Assembly: GCA_900128395.1 (NCBI GenBank)
Contig: LT649243.1
Coordinates: 1-64,000, forward strand
Direction of reading: 5' to 3'
DNA: 64,000 nucleotides
From: Stramenopiles sp. TOSAG23-2
Taxonomy: Eukaryota; Sar
The notes under the pieces were generated by a model that was not told the origin of the DNA, searched no databases, and saw only the letters and a list, made by a program, of their open reading frames with translations. The position numbers and the translations under genes are program-made. This document shows, in pieces, positions 50,651-61,406 of this stretch (positions are counted from its first letter, which is position 1; every line of letters starts with the position of its first letter).

Positions 50651-53600
50651 TTATTCCCGCAACCCCAAAAAACTAGACCAACTTGGTGGTAAAATTTCAC
50701 TCAATTTCATCGCATTTCTTCCTTTACCTTCTCCCTTGTTATCCTTTGCACCAACAGCACCATTATCATCACTCTCCTTCCTTTGCTTTACAACCGTCGG
50801 ATCTACTATTTCTTTTTCCTCTACAAAATTAAAACCCATTTTCTTACTCATATCATCACTTGCAATAGTAGTAGATGAAGGTGTAAATGCTTCGGAACGT
50901 ATTACGGAAGAAGAATTCATTGATTTCATTTCTCCATTGTTGTTATTATTATTCTCAATTTGCATTTCATCACTTTTTGTCTCCATCATCGTCTTCATCT
51001 TCGTTGTAGTAGTAGAAGAAGTAGATGATACATTTGGTGACACAAATTTCAACGGTTGATTCATATCTCGCTTCAAATCCATCATTGGCGATCTCATAGA
51101 ATTATTCATCATATCTGTACTTGCATTCATACTACTTTCAAACGTACTTGTTGTATCATCCATTGTTGAAGATGTTTCTAAAGATACATTACCATCCTCA
51201 TCTGCTACTGAAGAAATCGTTGGATCAATCGATATTTTAATTTCTTCTGTTTCTATTTCAGTAGTGGTGGTGGTTGTTGTTGTAGGTGAAACTACATTCA
51301 TACTAGTAGTAGTAGTAGTAGCAGTATTGCTAATTTCTACCTTCTTCTCATCCTTCTCTTCATCAACATCCATTTTACTATTACTATCCTCCCCATTCGT
51401 ATTTACTACCATCTCGCTATCTTTTTCATTATTACTATTATTATCATTCTCTTTCATTTCCTCTTTTTCTTCTTCTTCCTCCTCCTCCTCCTCCTCCTCC
51501 TCTTCCTCTTCCAAAGATGAAGTGAAAAAATTATCCGTCATAATCTTGCAAAAATCTTCTCTTAAAACATCCAATCGTTTTAACGCAACATCTTCTTGAG
51601 AACAATTAATAATTGTAATTGCTTCCCTATGAAAAATATTAACAATCGCTTCCTTTGTTGCACAAATGTTACATATTTTTTTCGCCAATACCGATAATCG
51701 CTTTGATGATTTTTCAATATTATCACCTTGATCTTCTTCTTTTGTAGCAGTAGTACTATCCGTAAAAGTTGTTGCTGTTTCTTCCGTTGCCACACTCGTC
51801 GTAGTTGTAGTATTTGCCGCATTCATTTCGTCGTTTCCTCCCACTACCACATCAACTTTCACATTATCCGTACTTGTCTTCCCGCTACTACTACTACCAT
51901 CATCATCACTCGTCGCAAATAAATCCTTTTGAACATTTAATGCTTTTTCCTTCATCGACGATATAAAATCATCAATTTGTACTTTCAAACCATCCTTTGA
52001 TATAGTTATTTTTTCTTTTTTTACACGATTACGATTACCTCTACGGCTTCTACCACTATTTTCATTTGTTTCCTCTTTATGTTTTTTAACATGTTCAAAA
52101 TCAATACCTTTTACCCTACGATTATCTAATATATATTTCACATCATAGGTTTCATTTTCTTCATCAACATTTACAATTTTAGCTAATCCACCATCATCGT
52201 TTAAACCAGGCCATTTACGTCTCATGCAATCTACTAAATCACCAACCTTAGGCATTCCTTCACCAGTAGCAGCAGCTTCTTCTGCTTCTTTTAAAAATTG
52301 TGCTTCTTCCGTAATACCACGTGGATCTACCATTTTTCGTTGATGTCTTAAATCATTCAATGTATCTAAAATATCATTTCGTGCATTTTGATGACATTTA
52401 GAAAATTTATCACGCCATAAATTTACCATGTCTAATGTAGTAAACATAGTAGTTTCTTCCATATAATAATTCATGTAATTCGTTGTTGTTGTAATAGTAC
52501 TTGTTGAATTGTCTTCTCTCTCTTCTTGCAAATTTTTCATTGTTGGATGTTTCTTCTTTTTGGTCATATCAAAAATACCTGGTATAATGAAAAATTTAGG
52601 TTCAATTACGGTCCATCCTTCATCACACATATCTAAATCCAATAAATCTTTCAAATAGAATTTTGGCATGACATATTTCTTCGGTGAATCTTCATCCTCA
52701 TCTTCATATTCACTTTCATATTCTTCTGATTCAGAACTACTTTCCTCTTCACTACTATCACTACTACTGCTACTGCCATCACTATCGTCGCCAACAACAC
52801 TACTACTAATACTACCACCACCAACAACAACATTACTATCCTGTGTACTACTATTTGTAATACTAGATTGACTAAAACCATTCGTAATACCAGCTGCTAA
52901 TAACGCTGCTTGTTCTTCTTTTGCTTTTAATTTTTCAAGTTTTCTTAATCTACGTCTTTCCCTATCTCTACGTCTTCTTTCTTCCAATTTTCTTGCTTGT
53001 AAACGTAATTTTTCCATTTGCTCTTTGTAATTTGTCTCTTCATTATTTAATGTTTCTAATAAATAATCAAAAATACTTTTACGTACTGGTATATCACATG
53101 CTCTTCGTTTTAAACTACGTAAGAAAAAAATACGTTCTTTTAAATCGGTTTTACTTAAATATTCTTTTCGTTCAATTGCACCACACCATTGTTTACATTC
53201 AGCTTGTTTTTCTTTCAACCAACGTAAACTTTGTTCAATTCGTGGATTAATGGATATGTTAAAATAAAATGGTTGATCTAAAATATTTTTTTCCAACGCT
53301 ATCATATTCGTTACATTAATTTTTCCAGCCTCACCCATTGATAATTGACGTTGTAAATCTGCTACTTTACATTGCCAATCCCATGCCCATTTTTGTTGAA
53401 TTTTTTTCTTTTCCTTATGTTGTTGCAAACGTTGTTGTACTAATCGTGCACGTTCCTCTTGTTGTTTTAAATATGCTTGATTTCTAGCTTCCATTTCTTT
53501 AATTTTTGCAGGTGTTTTACCATTGTTTCCATTTTTACCATTGTTGTTGTTGTTGTTATTAAAGGTATTGTTGCTGTTGCCATTGCTGCTGCTGTTATTA

Positions 53601-54253
53601 TTACTGCTGCTGCTGCTGCTGCTACCACCATTCATCGATGCATTGTTTTTCTTCCATTGATTCATCATATCACGTGCTGATAAACGTTTTTTACCTTGTG
53701 CTGCACCACGTCTTGAACGAGAACGGTTTAAAGCAGCTGCACCAGCTTTTGATTCAGCTACAGATGGTCGATTAAAACGCATTTTCTTCGCCTTTGATTT
53801 ATTTTGAAAGAATGGATCATCCTTTCTTTTCCTATTATGGCGATGATTGAAAAAATTACTACTATTTTTGGATGGTCCAAATGGATTCTTTTTTTTATAT
53901 TGTTGATGGTTGTTATTGTTGTTGTTGTTGTTGTTACCATAAGATGATGAAGACGACGAGGAGGAAGATGATGTCGAAAAATTATTATTATTATTATTAT
54001 AACCATTCGTATTTGTATTGAATGCTTTTAATGTACGTTTCTCTGCTAAACGTAATAATAAATCTTTGGCATTGTTTAAATCTTGCGTTCGACATTTACG
54101 ATATTCTTTCTCTTCAATTGGACCTTTATCTGGATGACATTGTTTTACTAATATAAAATATGCTTTACGTATTTCGTCTACACTAGGTTCTGGTGGTAAT
54201 TTTAATAATGATAATGCTTGTAATATTCCAGCTGCATCTTCACGAAATGCCAT
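50651..54253 (-). CDS. DnaJ-domain protein with Tudor-like domain
   Basis: A 1200-residue protein. Residues about 8-75 are a J domain with the HPD motif at 40-42 ('LVKQCHPDKG'), which stimulates Hsp70 ATPase. A long basic, Asn/Ser-rich region and an Arg/Lys coiled coil follow (about 260-470), then an acidic Ser/Glu patch. Residues about 590-660 look folded and helical. Residues about 680-735 ('VGDLVDCMRRKWPGLNDDGG' and 'YDVKYILDNRRVKGIDFEHV') form a Tudor/SH3-like barrel of the chromatin- or methyl-reader type. The C-terminal 350 residues are Thr/Ser/Glu/Asp-rich and disordered. A nuclear Hsp70 co-chaperone is plausible but inferred. Confidence 0.86.
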   Translation of the reverse strand: MAFREDAAGILQALSLLKLPPEPSVDEIRKAYFILVKQCHPDKGPIEEKEYRKCRTQDLNNAKDLLLRLAEKRTLKAFNTNTNGYNNNNNNFSTSSSSSSSSSSYGNNNNNNNNNHQQYKKKNPFGPSKNSSNFFNHRHNRKRKDDPFFQNKSKAKKMRFNRPSVAESKAGAAALNRSRSRRGAAQGKKRLSARDMMNQWKKNNASMNGGSSSSSSSNNNSSSNGNSNNTFNNNNNNNGKNGNNGKTPAKIKEMEARNQAYLKQQEERARLVQQRLQQHKEKKKIQQKWAWDWQCKVADLQRQLSMGEAGKINVTNMIALEKNILDQPFYFNISINPRIEQSLRWLKEKQAECKQWCGAIERKEYLSKTDLKERIFFLRSLKRRACDIPVRKSIFDYLLETLNNEETNYKEQMEKLRLQARKLEERRRRDRERRRLRKLEKLKAKEEQAALLAAGITNGFSQSSITNSSTQDSNVVVGGGSISSSVVGDDSDGSSSSSDSSEEESSSESEEYESEYEDEDEDSPKKYVMPKFYLKDLLDLDMCDEGWTVIEPKFFIIPGIFDMTKKKKHPTMKNLQEEREDNSTSTITTTTNYMNYYMEETTMFTTLDMVNLWRDKFSKCHQNARNDILDTLNDLRHQRKMVDPRGITEEAQFLKEAEEAAATGEGMPKVGDLVDCMRRKWPGLNDDGGLAKIVNVDEENETYDVKYILDNRRVKGIDFEHVKKHKEETNENSGRSRRGNRNRVKKEKITISKDGLKVQIDDFISSMKEKALNVQKDLFATSDDDGSSSSGKTSTDNVKVDVVVGGNDEMNAANTTTTTSVATEETATTFTDSTTATKEEDQGDNIEKSSKRLSVLAKKICNICATKEAIVNIFHREAITIINCSQEDVALKRLDVLREDFCKIMTDNFFTSSLEEEEEEEEEEEEEEEKEEMKENDNNSNNEKDSEMVVNTNGEDSNSKMDVDEEKDEKKVEISNTATTTTTSMNVVSPTTTTTTTTEIETEEIKISIDPTISSVADEDGNVSLETSSTMDDTTSTFESSMNASTDMMNNSMRSPMMDLKRDMNQPLKFVSPNVSSTSSTTTTKMKTMMETKSDEMQIENNNNNNGEMKSMNSSSVIRSEAFTPSSTTIASDDMSKKMGFNFVEEKEIVDPTVVKQRKESDDNGAVGAKDNKGEGKGRNAMKLSEILPPSWSSFLGLRE

Positions 54254-55585
54254 TATTTTTCGGGAGTGATGCTATTATTATTCGATTATTATAATTGATG
54301 TGTGGTGATATATTAGAAAAAAATAGAAATAATCGATATGTAAAATGAAATATATATATATATATACGTACATGCATATTTATCACTTCTTTTTCATCTC
54401 TTTGACAGTTTGGTATCTAAATCTATGTTTTTTGAAATATTTGTGTGTCGATTGATTTTCTATATTATTATTGAATTTATTAATCGGATATTTATATAAC
54501 ATGAAATATTATTTATAGTATTGGTATTTTATTAAATTATTTTTGATGTATTCATAATTTACTCGTTGTATGAAATTATTGGTATAATTTTATTTATAAT
54601 TTATGGAATTATTGGTATAAATTTTTCTTCCCCTTGTGTGTGGCAGTTAAAAAAGATGGACGATTAGTAGAATTAGAGATCGATTGGTTTGATTTCGTTG
54701 GCGGGATCCTTTGTAATATTTGCACTGCCTGGACTGCTATTTTGCTGTGATGTGCCTACAACTTGTACAGTATATTTTTCTGTTGTATTCTCTCTGCTGT
54801 CTGGTTGTTATCCGCTGCTGTTTGTTTTCCTCATCAAAAAAAAAACCCTACCTATAACTAGAATAACTGTCATGCACATTAGCATGGAGATAGGCAAGGA
54901 TAAATGGGTGCTGAAATGGTGAAGAGGTTTCACACGCAATTCAATAGGTAAGATATTTTATACCAGGTGCTGTTTCGGAAATATTATACAATATCCATAA
55001 TATATTTAGTTTTTGTATTTTAAGTAGTTTATTATTATTTAATATTATAATATAATTATATAAATATCTGTGTTAAAATATCCTTTCTCATGTTTTACAA
55101 AATGGATTTCTGGATAATATAAATTATTATACTTTGTAGGGTCGATGGAGCAAAAAACACCACGTTTTTACAATAGTATGTCAGTATAGATATAGATTTA
55201 TATATATCCAACAAAGGTTGATCATGTGTGTCGTCCGTTGATAGGTACTAACAGAACCTTTCATATTCAATACTTTGCGTGTCTTTCTCTCTGTGTGTCG
55301 GTGTTTGTTTATATTTTTTAATAAAAAAAATAACAACACAACTTTTCTCTTTTTTTTTTCTTTTTGTTACATATATACGTGTTTGCATATTTGATATAAT
55401 ACATTTTTATAAAGTATTTGTTTATAAAATCAAGTTTTTAAAGGGTCTATCTATTTTATAGTGTATATATATTGCCCTTTTTCTTGTGGTGTAAAAATTA
55501 TATACTTTCCCAAATTTTGGTTTTCTGGTAAAACAATAAGCATTGGAAGTCAGAAAGAAGAATTTATTTTTGAAATTTAATAACA
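54254..55585. other. Divergent 1.3 kb intergenic with a possible spliced gene
   Basis: The upstream region of the DnaJ and CDC25-like genes. (TA)n tracts flank the DnaJ side. Around 54610-55190 the composition becomes less AT-rich and several canonical splice-like signals appear (see the entry at 54647). Otherwise only AT-rich sequence is seen, with a T-rich run at 55340-55360. Confidence 0.5.
54647..54750 (+). other. Candidate terminal exon of an unrecognised spliced gene
   Basis: A good 3' splice site, a pyrimidine-rich tract 'tttttcttccccttgtgtgtggcag' ending at 54646, opens a 33-codon frame to TGA at 54748. The frame reads a mixed-composition peptide with 'KKDGRLVELEIDWFDFVGG' and a hydrophobic end. 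Codon use and amino-acid content look more coding-like than the surrounding DNA. No matching upstream exon could be fixed. Further splice-like pairs (donor ATAG|GTAAGA at 54951, acceptor TTTGTAG at about 55139) suggest more exons or a 5'-UTR intron of the next gene. Chance is a real alternative. Confidence 0.25.
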
Positions 55586-58500
55586 ATGGATATAAAGAGT
55601 ACCGATATATATATCGATGAAGAAGTACGTCCTTTAAATAAGAAGACGAAGAAAACAACAAATCTACCATTATCTTCTATACCAAAGAATATAGTAGCAC
55701 GTGATAGTATTCAGAATGATAATAATAATATTGTGGTAATAAAACGTAATAATCATAATAACAACAACGACAAGAGTAATGCCATAAACTCTTCATCAAG
55801 TAGTAACTTTCACAATCGTCGATCATATGTAAATAATAATAATGCAAATGATAGAGACAATAGTATCAACAACAACAATCAATTTAACAACTTAACAAGG
55901 CAACAAAAAATATATGGACCTACGTTAAAAATTGATACTCAACATGTTCAAAACGTAATGGCAGCAACAGCTAATTATTTAAGAAAATCCGTGGAAACAT
56001 GTTCACCTGCTTCAACAATATCAAACATCACACCACTTAATAACAATGACATGGATGCATATGAAAATAAAAGCAATGTTGACATTGTCAACAGACGTAC
56101 TACTAGTAGTAGCACTGTTAGTATTGAAAGTGAAGAAGATAGCAGCAATGAGGGTGTTTATAATATGCTATATAACCACCGTCAATATCCACTTTCTTCT
56201 ATTATTACCACTGGTAGTGGTGGTGGTAGTAGTAATGTAGAAACGGAGCATACGATGAATGTTGAAAGACAAACTACTTTAATAAATGGACCTCATATTA
56301 TAAGCGAACCATTATACGATGGTAACGATGACACTACAACAAACATGATGAATACAAACATTCAACCGCTAAGTGCCGTTACCCGTTCAAGCGCTGCAAA
56401 TAGCATTGATTTTAACAATACCACATCATCATCAAGAGGATTAGCATCACCATTAGGTAGAATGATATTAAGGAGTCCAAGTCCATCCATTGTATATCGT
56501 AAACAAGTACATCGCAAGGATGATGATGATCGCAACAAGAAGAACAGGAACAACAACAATGTAATCAATGTTTTAGAAAGTAAAGATGGCAAACATTATG
56601 CTAATAGTATTCATTTTGAAAATGCCAAGCCAAAATCACCAACATGGTCTGTAAAGTTGCATCAATTTAAACATAATGTTAATAATACAACTGGTATACA
56701 TAGACGTACAACACCCAACTCATCTAGCTCTTTAGTACGAGAGTCTTTTTCTTCCTCATCGGATGATGTAAGTTTAGAAATGGAAACCTCAAGCTTTGAA
56801 GATAGAAGTGTTAATCGTATGAATAAACCAGATTTTCAACGTTCAAGATCTGTTGATTTTGTAAATCAACAAATATTATCAAATAATGCAAGAAATGCTG
56901 GAAAAGGTAATAAATATAGAATACGTAACAGAGAAAAAAGTTTATCATCTGATATTGCATTTGATGGTGAAATACGTAATATATCAATCAGAAGGAAATT
57001 AAGTAAAGTATCTGATGTAGGAGAAGGAGATGATGAGGAGGAGGATATAATTTTCTCATCAATACTTGATGATTCTTCCATGGCGATTGATAAAAATAGG
57101 AATAAAGATATAAATAGTTTTCGTTCCATTTCAAATAGCAGAAAAAGGCAACAAGATGGTAGTCCATGTGAATTTGAGGCACCACCTAAAATAACTGCAA
57201 AATCCAATTTATGTTATAATTTTACAGAAGCTGTTAGCGATAAGAATATGAATAATGACGATGGGGATTTTGATGTACCATCACCACCTCAACAAATACG
57301 TCATAATAATAATAAACCCCTATATGTAGATAATGGATTAGATTTACCACCATTACGTAGAACATTAAGTCCGAATTTTATGAATGCAAGAGGGAGGAGC
57401 AGAGTCGTTATACCACGTGGTAGACGTAGTGGTGGTGGTGTTGGTGATAGTAGTTTTAACAATATTCGTCCAGACGATAATGAGATGATGCAAGAAAAAT
57501 TTCTAAGTGTGAAACATTTACCATCACCATCACCACCAGCAAAAATAATTGATCCGGCTGAAACAGTGACGAATACTGCTATGGATGCAAATAATGTAGA
57601 TATTTGTGGATTGTCTTCAATGGATGATGAAGATGGTCGCTTGTCAATGCCACCACCGATGCCTATCACAGCTCAAAAGACCATTGAACAAGCGCCTATT
57701 GTACCAATGCCAATGGAAGAGCCAGAATTTTTATTACCAACGATAGATAGTAATAATGGTTGTGTATTGAAAACCGTATCATGTGAAACAGTAAATCGTT
57801 TAGTGAATGGTGAATTCAATGATACGGTGAAGAAATATATTATAGTTGATTGTAGATTTGAATATGAATATAAAGGTGGTCATATTAAACATGCAATTAA
57901 TATTGTGAAACCAGAACATGCTATTGAAAAATTCTTCAAAGAAAAGATTCATGATATGAATACGTGTATATTGTTTCATTGTGAATTTAGCTCCCATCGA
58001 GCTCCGAAAATGATGAGAGAGGTACGCAATTTAGATCGTAAATTGCATGAAGAATCGTATCCACAATTGTATTATCCACAATTGTATTTAATAAAAGGTG
58101 GATATAAAGAATTTTTCAAAACCTTTGTGGAAAATTGCGAACCGCAAGCATATGTTGAAATGTTACATGGTGACTTTAAAGATGTTTGCAAATCAACTGC
58201 ATCATTGGTGCGTAAAAGTTGGAAGAGGCATAAAAGTTTTGATATGGATATCTTGCGACATAGTTCACCAGCATTGTTATCAACAATAAACCAATTATCT
58301 GGTGGGAATGATGGTAGTAGTAGCAAAAGGAATAATAATAATAATAGAAGTAGTAGTAGTAGTAGTATGCGTAGTAGTCGTGATAATAAAAGGAATAGAC
58401 GTAATCGCAGTACGAATCGTAGTATTGGCAATTTTCCACGACATAGAAGAAGTGTTAATTTATTTGCAGATGATGATGATGAGGAGGATGATAGTAGTAG

Positions 58501-58651
58501 TAGCAGTAATGAACGACCTGTTCTTAATAGACGCACGTCTTATAGCGAAGGATTTTCTGATTTTGTCATGCCAACAACATTTACCAATAATACTAGTAGC
58601 TTTAATGCAAGAGAAAGGGATCATAATGGACGAGAGGCTAACACGTTTTAA
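55586..58651 (+). CDS. CDC25: CDC25-type dual-specificity phosphatase
   Basis: A 1021-residue protein. Residues 1-715 are a disordered Asn/Ser-rich regulatory region with many SP/TP sites. Residues about 720-875 are the rhodanese-fold catalytic domain: 'IIVDCRFEYEYKGGHIKHAI', then the active-site loop HCEFSSHRAP with Cys799 and Arg805, then 'LYLIKGGYKEFF'. HCEFSSxR is the CDC25 signature. In the family this enzyme removes inhibitory phosphates from CDK1 Thr14/Tyr15 to start mitosis. After the domain, residues 880-1021 are again Ser/Arg-rich. A short direct duplication (YPQLYYPQLY) lies near residue 830. Its 3' end is 82 bp from that of the convergent scaffold gene. Confidence 0.93.
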   Translation: MDIKSTDIYIDEEVRPLNKKTKKTTNLPLSSIPKNIVARDSIQNDNNNIVVIKRNNHNNNNDKSNAINSSSSSNFHNRRSYVNNNNANDRDNSINNNNQFNNLTRQQKIYGPTLKIDTQHVQNVMAATANYLRKSVETCSPASTISNITPLNNNDMDAYENKSNVDIVNRRTTSSSTVSIESEEDSSNEGVYNMLYNHRQYPLSSIITTGSGGGSSNVETEHTMNVERQTTLINGPHIISEPLYDGNDDTTTNMMNTNIQPLSAVTRSSAANSIDFNNTTSSSRGLASPLGRMILRSPSPSIVYRKQVHRKDDDDRNKKNRNNNNVINVLESKDGKHYANSIHFENAKPKSPTWSVKLHQFKHNVNNTTGIHRRTTPNSSSSLVRESFSSSSDDVSLEMETSSFEDRSVNRMNKPDFQRSRSVDFVNQQILSNNARNAGKGNKYRIRNREKSLSSDIAFDGEIRNISIRRKLSKVSDVGEGDDEEEDIIFSSILDDSSMAIDKNRNKDINSFRSISNSRKRQQDGSPCEFEAPPKITAKSNLCYNFTEAVSDKNMNNDDGDFDVPSPPQQIRHNNNKPLYVDNGLDLPPLRRTLSPNFMNARGRSRVVIPRGRRSGGGVGDSSFNNIRPDDNEMMQEKFLSVKHLPSPSPPAKIIDPAETVTNTAMDANNVDICGLSSMDDEDGRLSMPPPMPITAQKTIEQAPIVPMPMEEPEFLLPTIDSNNGCVLKTVSCETVNRLVNGEFNDTVKKYIIVDCRFEYEYKGGHIKHAINIVKPEHAIEKFFKEKIHDMNTCILFHCEFSSHRAPKMMREVRNLDRKLHEESYPQLYYPQLYLIKGGYKEFFKTFVENCEPQAYVEMLHGDFKDVCKSTASLVRKSWKRHKSFDMDILRHSSPALLSTINQLSGGNDGSSSKRNNNNNRSSSSSSMRSSRDNKRNRRNRSTNRSIGNFPRHRRSVNLFADDDDEEDDSSSSSNERPVLNRRTSYSEGFSDFVMPTTFTNNTSSFNARERDHNGREANTF

Positions 58652-58733
58652 ATATGTGGTGAGAGAGCGACAAAATACGAGAAGTTCGCGTGTAAAATTA
58701 TGATGTGATGTAATAATGCTTTTTACTTTTCTT

Positions 58734-61406
58734 TTATACCGCACCACCAAAATTCCTATTCGTATTTCCATTTCTCTTCTTACTCTTCTCCTCATTTGAA
58801 TTCGCTTTCCATGCTTCACCTTTACTGAAATTTACCACCCAACCACCACCCGTTCTTTTCTCTTTTTTTTCTTTACGTTTTTTCTGTTGTTTTAATTTTT
58901 CTTCTCGATCACGTTTTGCTATTTCTTCTAGTTTTTGACGTCTTTCCATTTCCTCTGCATATAATTTTTCCATAATTTGTTTCCTTTTCGCCATATCTTC
59001 TTTTTGTTTTTGTTTTAATAACTCGTTTTCTTTTTCTTTTAACTCTTTCAATCGCTTTTTATGTGCAGCTTCTGCTTCTTTCATTTTTTTTTCTTTTTCT
59101 AAACGTTTTTGCTCCGCTTCTAATTCTGCTTTTTTACGTATTTCCTCTCGTCGTCTTTGTTCCTCTTCAAATTTTTTTCGTTCTTCTTCTTTTCGTTGTT
59201 GAGCTTCCTCTTCCCATATTCTAAAACGTTCTTCTTTCTCCGCTTTTCGTTTTGCCACAATTTCTCTTTCTCTTGCCTCTTGCTCATCTAAACGTTTTAA
59301 TTCTTCCTCTAATAATCGTGCTTCTTCTGCTATTTTTTTCCGTTCCGCTTCTATCTGTTTTTGTCTTTCTTCTTTTTCCTTCAATGCTTTTGCTTTATCT
59401 TGCTCTTTTTGTAATAATGCTTCCTTCGCTTTATCTATTTCATCTTGCTCTTTTCTACCAATTTCACATTCAATTTGAAACGGACTTTTTTGTATATGTT
59501 CACCAAAGCAAGTAATGAAAATCGTCCATTTTCCACTTCGTGGTATTTTAAAGACTCCATCATATGAACCGTCAAGATTATCATCAATATATGCATCTTC
59601 AAAATAATACTCGCCTTCATTTTCATTGAATAAAGATAGTAAAAACGAATCTCCACCCATATTTCTTTCATTTCCATGTGTATCTACTGCTTGTATTTTA
59701 AATTTAACACGTTTGCCACTTTCAATATAATCAAATTTCGTTTCCGCATTTGGTACATAACACAAGTTTGGTTTGGTACCAACAATTGTGGCAACAAAAT
59801 GTTTTCTACCACATTGCAATGATAAGACTTGTTTTTTTTTTAACATTGTAACTTGTTTTGGAGACCATTCAGCATTTATATTATCATTTTTTGCACTGGT
59901 AACACCTGCTCGTGACATTAGACTATTTTCCATTTGTTTTTCTTCACTAAGACCCCATGTATATAATTCACCAAATTCATTCATAGCAAATACTTGACTT
60001 TGACTACATATCAAATCAGTTGTTTTCTTTCCATCCATTTCCTCAATATGTTTCGGTATATTTAAACTTTCCACTAAACTTGGATGTGCTTGCCCCGCAT
60101 TATTAAAACCACAACCATAAATGGTATTGTCTTTTGTTAAAAATATGGTATATTCTTCCCCACACGCTGTCAATGCAATTGGTATGTTGGATATGACAAA
60201 TTCGATTTTCGTAAATTCGCATACATCATCAAGATGACCAAGACCTAATTGACCAACCGAGTTTGATCCAGTAGAATAGCAAGATCCATCAATTAATGTT
60301 AATAGACTATGTGCACCACCAGCACTAACATGTGTGATTTCATTATTAAAATGTTTTGTAAGTTCCGTTGGCACTAAAATTTTCTCATTATTATTATCAG
60401 TAGTAGTAGTAGTAGTAGTATCTATTCCTAATTGACCATGTTGATTCCAACCAAAACAAAATAATCTTTTTTCATCATTTTCTAAAATAAATGTATGTGC
60501 AATTCCACATTTAACAGCAATTATATTGTAATTATTCATTGTTTCAATTTGTACAGGAAATGCTTTGTTTTTCATATCTCCATGTCCCAATTGACCTTGC
60601 ATGCCGATACCCCATGAAAATGTTCCATCATTCAAAGTAGTTACGACGGAATGACCAGCGCCACAAGAAACATGCATTACTTTTCTACCAATTAAAACAG
60701 GAATAATTACCGGTGTATCTACAGGCTCATCCGATGATACTCCTGTGCCTAATTGACCTTGAGCATTTCGACCCCAACTATATGCTTCTCCAACTTCTGA
60801 TACAGCAACATTATGACTCATACCACATGCAACATCTGTAATATAATAACTTTTCAATCCAGTTACCATTTTTGGATACATACCACCCGTATTACCTCTT
60901 CCACCTCTTCTACTTTTATCATGCCCTAAAACACTTGCATCTTTGCCATTTGTCCAAGATATGACATTATTTACAGTGCCTCTAGGTGTTTTATCTGCGA
61001 TTTTCTTAATTTCATTTGCCGCTTCTATAATGGCAGGTGCACTTGGATTAAGTGCAACAGCACGTTGGAAAAAATCATTTGCTAAATGCATTTTATTTAA
61101 ACTTTTTGATGATTTTCCAGCAAAAAAGTAGCCAAAAAAAGATGTTGGTGCAAGGGCAATGCACGTTAGACTATCATTCAGTGATTGTCCGTAATATTTT
61201 AATTCATGCCTAACCGCAGAACGCAAGCCCCATAACAATGCAGAATATGGCTCAAGTTCAAGAGCTTTTGAATAATTAATTTCTGCTTCTTCATAATTAT
61301 TATTTTTTACATTAATATCTGCGTTATTTTTCAAACTTATTGCATCTGGATTTTTTAATGGATTCTTATCCAAACCAAATTCTCCTGTCGATGCACCAGC
61401 GCCCAT
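58734..61406 (-). CDS. TPR - RCC1 - filamin - coiled-coil scaffold, probably myristoylated
   Basis: An 890-residue protein. It starts MGAGASTGE, a good N-myristoylation signal (Gly2, Ser6). Residues about 28-140 are TPR-like helices ('AEINYSKALELEPYSALLWG'). Residues about 150-540 are RCC1 repeats, recognisable by 'GMSHNVAVSEVGEAYSWGRN', 'QLGTG', 'CGAGHSVV' and 'SWGIGMQGQLGHG', likely a seven-bladed propeller. Residues about 555-665 form a filamin/ABP280-type Ig repeat ('NLDGSYDGVFKIPRSGKWTI'). Residues about 670-860 are an unbroken Glu/Lys/Arg coiled coil. RCC1 propellers bind GTPases, membranes or chromatin, and the lipid signal points to a membrane or cilium. Its role is inferred only. Confidence 0.88.
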   Translation of the reverse strand: MGAGASTGEFGLDKNPLKNPDAISLKNNADINVKNNNYEEAEINYSKALELEPYSALLWGLRSAVRHELKYYGQSLNDSLTCIALAPTSFFGYFFAGKSSKSLNKMHLANDFFQRAVALNPSAPAIIEAANEIKKIADKTPRGTVNNVISWTNGKDASVLGHDKSRRGGRGNTGGMYPKMVTGLKSYYITDVACGMSHNVAVSEVGEAYSWGRNAQGQLGTGVSSDEPVDTPVIIPVLIGRKVMHVSCGAGHSVVTTLNDGTFSWGIGMQGQLGHGDMKNKAFPVQIETMNNYNIIAVKCGIAHTFILENDEKRLFCFGWNQHGQLGIDTTTTTTTDNNNEKILVPTELTKHFNNEITHVSAGGAHSLLTLIDGSCYSTGSNSVGQLGLGHLDDVCEFTKIEFVISNIPIALTACGEEYTIFLTKDNTIYGCGFNNAGQAHPSLVESLNIPKHIEEMDGKKTTDLICSQSQVFAMNEFGELYTWGLSEEKQMENSLMSRAGVTSAKNDNINAEWSPKQVTMLKKKQVLSLQCGRKHFVATIVGTKPNLCYVPNAETKFDYIESGKRVKFKIQAVDTHGNERNMGGDSFLLSLFNENEGEYYFEDAYIDDNLDGSYDGVFKIPRSGKWTIFITCFGEHIQKSPFQIECEIGRKEQDEIDKAKEALLQKEQDKAKALKEKEERQKQIEAERKKIAEEARLLEEELKRLDEQEAREREIVAKRKAEKEERFRIWEEEAQQRKEEERKKFEEEQRRREEIRKKAELEAEQKRLEKEKKMKEAEAAHKKRLKELKEKENELLKQKQKEDMAKRKQIMEKLYAEEMERRQKLEEIAKRDREEKLKQQKKRKEKKEKRTGGGWVVNFSKGEAWKANSNEEKSKKRNGNTNRNFGGAV

